From assembly GCA_025454255.1 (NCBI GenBank), contig JALOOU010000009.1, positions 1 through 60,039 of the forward strand: a stretch of DNA of 60,039 nucleotides. Reading direction: 5' to 3'. Shown here in pieces: positions 15,026 through 22,057 of this stretch. The position numbers were made by a program, and so were the translations under genes. Source of the stretch: Desulfobacterales bacterium (GTDB lineage: Bacteria > Desulfobacterota > Desulfobacteria > Desulfobacterales > SpSt-501). Within the stretch, counting starts at the first letter, position 1. Each line of letters begins with the position of its first letter. The notes beneath the pieces were generated by a model. It was not told the origin of the DNA and made no database searches. It worked only from the letters and a program-made list of their open reading frames with translations.

Positions 15026-15715
15026 ATGCAGAAATTCATGCGTTCCACCATCGCTGTTCCGCTTGCCGTCCTGATCGCGGCCCTCACGGCCTGTTTTGCT
15101 CAGGCCCAATCCGGCGCGGGGGATATCGGCTTTCTTTACGCCTTCGGAGCGCACGTCGAGCCGCAGGCGGGCAGGGGCAAGGTGGTCCCCGTGCAGGCCG
15201 AGGCGTCCCTTCGCGCCGGGGACCGGCTGAAGCTCTATTTCGAGCCCAAAGGGGACCTCCATTTCTACCTGCTGCACCTGAGCTCCCAGGGCGAGCTCAA
15301 CCTCGTCGTCCCGGCGGCAGCGCACTCCGCCGAAATCAGGGCCGGCACGCGGCTCTTCGTCCCGGCGGGCGCCCAGTGGTTCGAGCTCGACGGCCATGCC
15401 GGCCAGGAGAAGTTTATTATGCTGGCCTCCGGCAAGCGCCTCGAACGGCTGGAGGAGCTGTTCGCCCGCCACCGCACCCTCCAGGACCCGCCGGAGCTGC
15501 GCGCATCGGCCGATGCCATCTTAAACGAGATCAAGCAACTGCGGCAGCAGCACCTGCCGCTCAGCGCCCCGGCCGAGAAACCGGTGCGCATCGGCGGCAG
15601 CTTGCGCGCGCCGCAGGCCGCAGGCGCAGCCGCCCTGCCGGACATCACCCCGCTGGCGGTCGAGATCACCGCTCCCGGCTTCTTCAGCAGGACCTTCACC
15701 ATTGACCACCGCTGA
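15026..15715 (+). CDS. Secreted DUF4384 domain protein
   Basis: The 229-residue product has a signal peptide (about residues 1-27, ending AQAQS). A DUF4384-like domain covers about residues 45-140: an opening GDRLKLYFEPKGDLHFYLLH, a middle LNLVVPAAAH, and a closing LFVPAGAQWFELDGHAGQEKF. DUF4384 is a beta-rich domain often found beside or fused to bacterial caspase-like proteases; its function is not known. A helical tail of about 90 residues follows. The likely location is the periplasm. Its end overlaps the phosphatase gene by 14 bp, so the two are translationally linked. Confidence 0.78.
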   Translation: MQKFMRSTIAVPLAVLIAALTACFAQAQSGAGDIGFLYAFGAHVEPQAGRGKVVPVQAEASLRAGDRLKLYFEPKGDLHFYLLHLSSQGELNLVVPAAAHSAEIRAGTRLFVPAGAQWFELDGHAGQEKFIMLASGKRLERLEELFARHRTLQDPPELRASADAILNEIKQLRQQHLPLSAPAEKPVRIGGSLRAPQAAGAAALPDITPLAVEITAPGFFSRTFTIDHR

Positions 15716-17822
15716 AAAACCGGCATGGCGGCCGTTGCTTCTGGTGGCTGTCTGCGCGTGGGCGGCCGTTCACCTGATTCACCTGGTGTTCCCCGAGGGC
15801 CTCGACACCTGGAATGAGCGGCTGGTAGACCGGTTTTTCCCCTTGAAAACCGCTGGTTCCTCCTGGCAAACCCCATATGATGATGCCATCGTCCATGTCG
15901 ATTTAAACAATACGAGCCTGCTGGCCCTCAAGGATTTTCATCCGTCGCGCGCCCACTATGCCCGGGTAATCGCAAACCTTGGAAAAATCAAAGTGGCCGT
16001 GCAGATGTGCGACATCATCTTCGCCGGCGAGACCAACGAGACCAACGACCGCCTGCTCATGGAAGCGGCCGGAGCCGCGCGCGAGGTGGTGTTCGGCATG
16101 GCCTTCCGGCTGGTCGCCGACCCTCAACCCCGGGATGGGTCCGCCCAAGACCCCCTCACGCTGGCCTATTTGCGGCAGTCGATGTGGAAGCTGCCGGCAG
16201 CCGGGGCCGTCGACGAATTTTACACGGGGACCGACCCGCTCATCACTCTGGTGCCGCTCGCGGAGCTATCGCTCGGCCTGGGGTTTCTCACCCTGATCCC
16301 CGATGCGGACGGGGTCATCCGGCGGCTGCCGCTGATCGCCCGCCTCGAAGAGGGTTTCTACCCGAGCTTCGCACTCAAGGCGGTGTGCGACTATTTCAAA
16401 GTGCCCCCCGGCCGCGTCGAGATCGGACCGGGGTCGATCACGTTGAAGGGGGCTCTCCGGCCGGGCGCATCCCAAGCGCGCGACATCCGCATCCCGGTCG
16501 ACGCCCGCGGCTGCATGCGCATCCACTTCGTGGGCCCCTGGGGCCGCATGAAGCACTATCATTTCTCCGATGTCTACGCCGCGGCCGACGACCCCGGGCG
16601 TCTTGAGCAATGGCAGGAGGAGCTGAGCGGCAAGATCGCCCTGGTGTCCGACGTTTCCACGGGCTCGGCCGACATGGGGCAGGTGCCGATCGACGAGTCC
16701 TACCCGTTGAGCGGCGTTCACGCCAACGCCGTGCACACCATTCTGAGCGAAACTTTTCTGCGTGAAATGCCGGCGCTGGCCTCCAGAGGCGTCGAGGCCG
16801 GAGTGATCATCGCGCTGCTCTTGCTCTCGCTGCACCGCTCGGCGGTCGTGTTCGCCGCAGGCACGGCCGGCATGGCCGTGGTGCTGGTGTCGGCGGCCGG
16901 TCTCTTGTTTGCAGCCGCAAACCGGATCGTGCCCGTCGCCCAACCGCTTCTGGTCCTGCTGATGGGATGGGCCGGTATGTCCGTCTGGCAGGCGGTGGAG
17001 AACGCCCGCCGGCGCGCCGAAATCCAAAAGGCGCGGCAGATCGCCGAGCACGAGCTCGAGATCGGCCGCAAGATCCAAGCCGGGTTTCTGCCGGCCGAGC
17101 TGCCCGCGCCCCGGGGCTGGCAGATCGCCGCCCACTTCCAGCCGGCGCGGCAGGTGTCGGGGGATTTCTACGACGTGTTTGCAATGGCGCAGGGCCGCTG
17201 CACCGGCATCGTCATGGCCGATGTCTGCGACCACGGCGTGGGCTCGGCGCTCTTCATGGCCCTCACGCGCAGCCTGCTGCGCGCCTATGCCCTGCAGCAT
17301 CAGCCGGGGTTGGACCCGGCGGACTTCCTCGCCTGGTCGGAGCGCGTGGCCGTGGATGCCGTCCGGCAGACGAACGAGTACATCGCCGGGACCCACGGCG
17401 AGGCGGGCATGTTCGCCACCCTGTTCTTCGGCATCCTCGACCCGGCGACGGGCCGGCTCCGCTTTGTGAACGGCGGCCATGAGCCCCCTCTGGTGCTGCG
17501 CGGCGGGCAGGTCCTCCACCGGCTCAAAGCGACCGGGCTCGCCGTCGGCGCCATGGCCGGGGCCCGATTCCGGGCCGCGGATGTTGTTCTCGAACCGGGG
17601 GACTGCCTTCTGCTATACACCGACGGGGTCACCGATGCCGCCGATGCCGCCGGAAACCACTTTTCCAAGGCGCGGCTGACAGCCTTGGCCGCCGAGTTGC
17701 CGCTCACCGCCCGCGAGACGGTGGCACGGGTGGTGGCGGAGCTGGACCGCCACGTCGGCCGCAGCAGCCCCTCGGACGATGTCACCCTCCTGGTGGTCCG
17801 CCGGGATCCCCCGGCCGCCTGA
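15702..17822 (+). CDS. CHASE2 sensor with SpoIIE-type PP2C Ser/Thr phosphatase domain
   Basis: The 706-residue product has a first membrane helix at about residues 10-27. A large periplasmic CHASE2 domain (about 30-345) follows, recognisable from DAIVHVDLNNTSLLAL and VQMCDIIFAGETNE. Three or so hydrophobic helices at about 365-430 come next. The cytoplasmic PP2C domain of the SpoIIE/RsbU class spans about 450-700, with metal-binding Asp in QVSGDFYDVF and VMADVCDHGVGSALF and in LLLYTDGVTDA. CHASE2 domains sense signals outside the membrane; SpoIIE-type phosphatases remove phosphate from Ser or Thr of regulatory proteins. Its substrate may be in the same cluster. No Ser/Thr kinase is in the window. 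Confidence 0.88.
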   Translation: MTTAEKPAWRPLLLVAVCAWAAVHLIHLVFPEGLDTWNERLVDRFFPLKTAGSSWQTPYDDAIVHVDLNNTSLLALKDFHPSRAHYARVIANLGKIKVAVQMCDIIFAGETNETNDRLLMEAAGAAREVVFGMAFRLVADPQPRDGSAQDPLTLAYLRQSMWKLPAAGAVDEFYTGTDPLITLVPLAELSLGLGFLTLIPDADGVIRRLPLIARLEEGFYPSFALKAVCDYFKVPPGRVEIGPGSITLKGALRPGASQARDIRIPVDARGCMRIHFVGPWGRMKHYHFSDVYAAADDPGRLEQWQEELSGKIALVSDVSTGSADMGQVPIDESYPLSGVHANAVHTILSETFLREMPALASRGVEAGVIIALLLLSLHRSAVVFAAGTAGMAVVLVSAAGLLFAAANRIVPVAQPLLVLLMGWAGMSVWQAVENARRRAEIQKARQIAEHELEIGRKIQAGFLPAELPAPRGWQIAAHFQPARQVSGDFYDVFAMAQGRCTGIVMADVCDHGVGSALFMALTRSLLRAYALQHQPGLDPADFLAWSERVAVDAVRQTNEYIAGTHGEAGMFATLFFGILDPATGRLRFVNGGHEPPLVLRGGQVLHRLKATGLAVGAMAGARFRAADVVLEPGDCLLLYTDGVTDAADAAGNHFSKARLTALAAELPLTARETVARVVAELDRHVGRSSPSDDVTLLVVRRDPPAA

Positions 17823-17844
17823 GGGCCCGAACACCCCTTCCCGG

Positions 17845-17874
17845 TTGCGCCGCCCTGGAGTTTTCAGCTATAGT
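17845..17874 (+). promoter_or_regulatory. Candidate promoter of the caspase-like gene
   Basis: TTGCGC (17845-17850) and TATAGT (17869-17874) are 18 nt apart, in the 149-bp gap before the caspase-like gene. The -35 match is partial. Confidence 0.35.
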
Positions 17875-17971
17875 GGCATCGATCAGCGATAACCGACGAA
17901 TTGGAGCGGCCGGCGTCTTTTCCAAGAGCCGGATGGCCGTCTCCAATTTCATTTTTGGAAGGAGTCCATTC

Positions 17972-19957
17972 ATGTGTGAGCCCGGTTCTGGCACGATCTC
18001 CCGCCGGCTGCGGCAGGCAGCGGCGCTGACCCTGTGCCTGCTGATTCTGGCCTCCGGCTGCGCGCTCCGCGGCCCAGGCAGCGGCCCGGGAATTCCGGAT
18101 GCCCGCTCCTTTAAAGAGGAACCCTCATCCGCCGAACTCCTCCCCCGCCACGAAATTCCCGCCACCGTCGCCCAGATGGCCTCGGTGCGGGTATTCGGCC
18201 GGCAGGAAAAAACCCCCACGCCGATCGATCTCACCGCCGGCAGACTCTATTCGGTGATGGCCAAGGGCCGGGTTTTCCTGGGCCCTGCGGACGAAGGCCG
18301 CAGCCCCAGCGATCGCATTTTCGTCAAGTACATCGGAGACGAGTACCAGGGCCCGGTTTTTTTCAACGCGCTCGGGGACACCTTTGTGGCCGTAGCCTCC
18401 GGCCGCCTCACGCTGGGGATCAACGACAAGAAGCATGCCGACAACAGCGGCTACTTCGATGCCATCATCGTCGTCTGGAACACGGAGGACTACAACCAGA
18501 TCGCGGACTTCCTGCAGCAGCTGAACGAGCGCGTCCCGGGACACCCCGGCATCGCCCAGGCCTTCATGCGGGCCGACAACGTGCGGGACTTAGAGGTCGC
18601 CAGAGCCTTCACCGCCCAGGAGATCGGCCAGACCCGCAGCCGGCTCCTGGCGTTAAAGCAGGCCCCCGCCCCCAAGGGCGCCGCCGGCATAGAGGAGCGC
18701 GAACTGCAGCGCCGCGAGCTCGAACAGCGCCTCGCCGAGCTGACCGCGCGCCAGGCGCAGCTGGAGCGGGTGGGCGCCCAGCTGGAGCAGGAGCGGGAGC
18801 GCGCCGCGCGGCTCAGCCAGGAGCTCGAGCGCGAGCGCCGGGAGCGCGAGCGCATGAGCCGCCTGGTGGCCGAGGGCAAAACCCCGCCGCTGCTGCTCAT
18901 CACCGCCCCCGAGGACGGCCACCAGAGCGAGTCCGGCAGCGTGCGACTGACCGGAGCGGTCGAGGACAAGCGCGGCCTCAAGGCCGTCGAGATCTTCCTC
19001 AACGACCGGCCCGTGCCGATCGACGACGCCCGCGGCCTGCGACGCGTGGTCGAGACCGCCCCCCGCCGGATCAATTTCGACCGCCGGATTCAGCTCGCGG
19101 AGGGGGAAAACCTGCTCAAGGTGACGGCCACCAACATCGACGAGCTGACCGCGGAGCGCACCCTGCTGGTGCAGTACCATCCGAAGCGCCGCAACGTCTG
19201 GGCCGTCATCATCGGCATCAACGACTACCCCCGCCTGCCGAAGCTCAAATACGCGGTGAACGACGCCCAGGCCTTCTACCGGCTGATGGTCGAGGACAAC
19301 CGGGTGCCGGCGGAGAACGTCACCCTGCTGCTCGACGAGCAGGCGGGCCTCGTCAACCTGCGCAGCACTCTCGGGACGCGGCTTAAAAATTCCGCCCGGG
19401 AAAACGACATGGTGGTCATCTTTTTCGCCGGCCACGGCGCCACCGAGCGCGACGCCTCCAGCCCCGACGGGGACGGCCTGGAGAAATACCTGCTGCCGTT
19501 CGACACCGACCCGGCCGACCTTTACACCACGGCCATGCCGATGGTGGAGGTTGCACGCATCTTCAACCGCATCCGCTCCAACCGGCTGGTCTTCATCGCC
19601 GACTCCTGCTACAGCGGCGCCAGCGGCGGCCGCACGATCAGCGTCGGCGACCTGCGGGCGACCATTTCAGACGGGTTTCTGGACCGCGTGGCCGGCGGGC
19701 GAGGCAAGGTGATCATCACGGCCAGCTCCGCCAACGAGGTCAGCGTCGAGAAGGACGAGCTTCAGCACGGGGTGTTCACCTACTATCTGATCGAGGGGCT
19801 GAAGGGCGGGGCCGACGGCGATCGGGACGGCATGGTCACCGTGGATGAGGCCTACCGCTACGTCTCCGACAAGGTCCCCCAGGCCACCGGCCAGGAGCAG
19901 CACCCGGTGCGCAAAGGCTCGGTGGAGGGGCACCTGGTCCTGAGCATCGTGCGTTAG
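17972..19957 (+). CDS. Lipoprotein caspase-like (peptidase C14) protease
   Basis: ATG 17972 follows GGAAGGA and opens a lipoprotein signal, LTLCLLILASGC, so the 661-residue protein should be lipid-anchored; an upstream in-frame start at 17873 is less likely. A beta-rich region (about 60-160) is followed by a strongly charged coiled coil (about 205-310). An Ig-like domain (about 312-405) and a caspase-fold domain from about 408 to the C-terminus complete it. The catalytic pair is intact: His488 in FFAGHGA and Cys546 in FIADSCYSGA. The domain starts NVWAVIIGINDYPRLPKLKY, typical of bacterial caspase-like proteins, which cleave after Arg/Lys or Asp depending on subfamily. It ends the cluster and is convergent with the DUF3783 gene. 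Confidence 0.9.
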   Translation: MCEPGSGTISRRLRQAAALTLCLLILASGCALRGPGSGPGIPDARSFKEEPSSAELLPRHEIPATVAQMASVRVFGRQEKTPTPIDLTAGRLYSVMAKGRVFLGPADEGRSPSDRIFVKYIGDEYQGPVFFNALGDTFVAVASGRLTLGINDKKHADNSGYFDAIIVVWNTEDYNQIADFLQQLNERVPGHPGIAQAFMRADNVRDLEVARAFTAQEIGQTRSRLLALKQAPAPKGAAGIEERELQRRELEQRLAELTARQAQLERVGAQLEQERERAARLSQELERERRERERMSRLVAEGKTPPLLLITAPEDGHQSESGSVRLTGAVEDKRGLKAVEIFLNDRPVPIDDARGLRRVVETAPRRINFDRRIQLAEGENLLKVTATNIDELTAERTLLVQYHPKRRNVWAVIIGINDYPRLPKLKYAVNDAQAFYRLMVEDNRVPAENVTLLLDEQAGLVNLRSTLGTRLKNSARENDMVVIFFAGHGATERDASSPDGDGLEKYLLPFDTDPADLYTTAMPMVEVARIFNRIRSNRLVFIADSCYSGASGGRTISVGDLRATISDGFLDRVAGGRGKVIITASSANEVSVEKDELQHGVFTYYLIEGLKGGADGDRDGMVTVDEAYRYVSDKVPQATGQEQHPVRKGSVEGHLVLSIVR

Positions 19958-20415
19958 CGCCGGCGTTTCTCCATGGCCGCGCGCTCCCGGGCGAGCTCTG
20001 CCAAAAGCCGCTCCAACGGCCAAGTCTCGGAGACCGGGGTCAGGCAGGCCCACAGCGGCGGCCGCATGCCGGATCTCTTGCACGCGTTCATCAGGTGGAT
20101 CAGCTGCGCCTGGGTGATGCCACCGACGATGACCGCGCGCGGGAGGCTCGATGCCGTCCCCGCGCCGCTGCCGTCGGGGAGCGCCATCAGCTCGGAGAGC
20201 ACCGCAGCCCCCTGCTCGCCCGTCGCCCAGACCTTGGGAACATCGGCCATCCCCGCCCAGTCCAAAAGAGTGGCGAATTTGGTTTGGGCTTCGGGCCCGA
20301 AGCCGCAGAGCAGGAGCCGGCGCGGCCCGTAGAGCGGCTGCTGGGAGGATGTCAGTTTTTCGAAGGTCGATTTTTCTGTCATCGGGAGTCGTGTGCGCCC
20401 AACCGCCCGCCTCAT
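19954..20415 (-). CDS. DUF3783 domain protein
   Basis: The 153-residue product contains CGFGPEAQTKFATLLDWAG near residue 38 and the C-terminal phrase LWACLTPVSETWPLERLLAELARERAAM. The latter matches the deltaproteobacterial DUF3783 signature (TPT/V..W.L..LL.EL..E). The function is unknown and no membrane segment is seen. The start at 20415 overlaps the upstream stop by 4 bp (ATGA), which supports this start over the internal Met12. Its 3' end overlaps the convergent caspase-like gene by 4 bp. Confidence 0.75.
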   Translation of the reverse strand: MRRAVGRTRLPMTEKSTFEKLTSSQQPLYGPRRLLLCGFGPEAQTKFATLLDWAGMADVPKVWATGEQGAAVLSELMALPDGSGAGTASSLPRAVIVGGITQAQLIHLMNACKRSGMRPPLWACLTPVSETWPLERLLAELARERAAMEKRRR

Positions 20416-20858
20416 TTACCCAGCCACGGGGTTGCGGTGGATATCATCACCTGTTTGGTGTCCGGATCCACGGTGATCCCGGCGCCGAGGCTGGAATACC
20501 ACACTCCGATCTGCCGGCGCTGGGGGTCGAGGATCGTGAACCCCTCGGTATAGCCTCCCGGCGCGGGGAAGCTCTTGACGAGCCCGACCACCTTTTCGAA
20601 CGTCGGCGACCCGGGAGCGACCTCGCGCCAGGCCGGGTCCCTGATCCAGAACCCCTCCCCCAAGCCGGCAACCCCATAGGGTTCGTTTTCCTGGTTGAGG
20701 ACGTAGTAGCGGTAGCCCGGGTGGACATCCAGCGCTTCAAACGCCCGGGCGACGTCCGCGCTTTTTTGGACGGAGCCTGCCGTCTCGAACTGGCAGCCGG
20801 ATGCTGCCAAAACGATGAGCCCGAGCAGCCCTATGAGCCGTGGCGTTGGATTCGACAT
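20412..20858 (-). CDS. Lipoprotein, third of three tandem paralogues
   Basis: The 148-residue product has a lipoprotein signal (LLGLIVLAASGC). The mature part shares the order RAFEALDVHPGYRYYVLN, PYGVAGLG, FEKVVGLV and IGVWYSSLGAGITVDPDT with its two upstream neighbours. I recognise no named family; the repeating VWYSS..AGI.VDP motif is the best handle. It should be a small envelope lipoprotein. It is translationally coupled (ATGA) to the DUF3783 gene downstream. Confidence 0.75.
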   Translation of the reverse strand: MSNPTPRLIGLLGLIVLAASGCQFETAGSVQKSADVARAFEALDVHPGYRYYVLNQENEPYGVAGLGEGFWIRDPAWREVAPGSPTFEKVVGLVKSFPAPGGYTEGFTILDPQRRQIGVWYSSLGAGITVDPDTKQVMISTATPWLGK

Positions 20859-20876
20859 AAAAAGCGCTTCCCCACG

Positions 20877-21341
20877 CTAATAGTCGTCGCTGAAGACCCA
20901 GGGCAGGGCCGTGCTGATGGAGACCCGCTGCGTGGCCGGATCCACCGTGATGCCGGCCGTCAGGCTGGAGTACCACACGCCGATGACTCTGCCCTGCGGG
21001 TCGGTGATATGAAACCCCGCCGAAGAGGACCCCGGCACCGGGAAATCCCGGACCAATCCCACGACCTTTTTCAAAACCGGCGAGTCCGGGGCTACCGGCT
21101 GCCACAGCGGGCTGTCGTCGATCCGATAGTCCCGCTCCAGGCCCACGACCCCATAGGGATCGTTCTGCAGGTTGTAGTACCAGTAGCGCAAATCGGGGTT
21201 GAGCCGAAGCTCTTCGAAATCTAAAGTGACGCCGCGGCTGTTTTGGATGCCTCCGATGTTCGCCGTCGAGCAGGCACCCAGAAAGAGGGCGACGAAGGCT
21301 GCCGTCAGGCACCGGCCGATGGTGCGTGTGGTGAGTTTCAT
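20877..21341 (-). CDS. Lipoprotein, second of three tandem paralogues
   Basis: The 154-residue product has a lipobox FLGACS near residue 22. It shares FEELRLNPDLRYWYYNLQND, PYGVVGLE, LKKVVGLVRDFPVPG and IGVWYSSLTAGITVDPAT with the flanking genes. The YYNLQNDPYGVVGL segment is almost identical in spacing to the other two copies. There is no known function. The gap to the next gene is 18 bp, so the three genes are probably co-transcribed. Confidence 0.75.
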   Translation of the reverse strand: MKLTTRTIGRCLTAAFVALFLGACSTANIGGIQNSRGVTLDFEELRLNPDLRYWYYNLQNDPYGVVGLERDYRIDDSPLWQPVAPDSPVLKKVVGLVRDFPVPGSSSAGFHITDPQGRVIGVWYSSLTAGITVDPATQRVSISTALPWVFSDDY

Positions 21342-21398
21342 TTACCCCCCCCGGATGAAGCGGTGGTTTCTGCCCCGACTGCAAACGCCCGACCCCGG

Positions 21399-21926
21399 TC
21401 AAAACCCGATTCGGACCCCGACCCCGGAGCCTCCGGAGCCGATGCCGACGCCCACCCCGCTCCCGTAGCTGCGGTCGTCATCGACAAAGGGCATGCCGGT
21501 GCTGATGGTGACGATCCGGGTCTCGGGGTCGACCCTGATGCCGGCATTCATGCTCGAGTACCACACGCCGATCTGCTGGGCCTGGGCATCCAAGATATAG
21601 GCCCCGGTGGTGAAAGAGCCTCTGACCGGAAAATTCTGAACGAGCCCAACCACTTTCGCGAAGGTTTTGGACTCGGGGTCGACCTCGGTCCAAAGCTGGT
21701 CCTCGAGCCGGTAGGGCGCCGCCAGACCGACGACGGCGTAGGGGCTGTTTTCCAGGTTGTAGAACCAGTAGCGGTGATTGGGGTAGACGTGAAGCGTCTC
21801 GAAGGCGCGCCCCACCTCACGGCTGTTGCGCAAACCGCCGCGGTTGACCGTCGCACACCCGGACACCGCCAGAAAAAGCACACAGATCACGGAAAGAACA
21901 TGGATCGGCAAACGTTGCGCACGCAC
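21399..21926 (-). CDS. Lipoprotein, first of three tandem paralogues
   Basis: The GTG at 21926 is preceded by AAAGGAG at a good distance and directly opens a lipoprotein signal (VLSVICVLFLAVSGC). The open frame runs further upstream to 22358 but that part has no signal peptide logic. The 175-residue product shares the FETLHVYPNHRYWFYNLENS, PYAVVGLA and IGVWYSSMNAGIRVDPET blocks with the two downstream genes. It has an extra Gly/Ser/Val-rich tail (GVGVGIGSGGSGVGVRIGF). That tail looks like an outer-surface or membrane-associated Gly-rich segment. The function is unknown. Confidence 0.7.
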   Translation of the reverse strand: MRAQRLPIHVLSVICVLFLAVSGCATVNRGGLRNSREVGRAFETLHVYPNHRYWFYNLENSPYAVVGLAAPYRLEDQLWTEVDPESKTFAKVVGLVQNFPVRGSFTTGAYILDAQAQQIGVWYSSMNAGIRVDPETRIVTISTGMPFVDDDRSYGSGVGVGIGSGGSGVGVRIGF

Positions 21927-22057
21927 CGCAGAGCTCCTTTTCTTCCGGTCCCCTGATGGAGCGACTGAGCCGACAGCCGCTGAAGGGTCCCAATAGCCCC
22001 ATAGTAATCCCCTGCGGCCGCCAAGACAAGTGGCGTTGCCGGCCTTGAGGGCGGGGT

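Noticed and set aside
3969..19957. Genomic island inserted at a tRNA-Ser gene
   Set aside because: The cluster begins just after tRNA-Ser(GCU), but I found no integrase and no direct repeat of the tRNA 3' end at the far side; base composition is like the rest.
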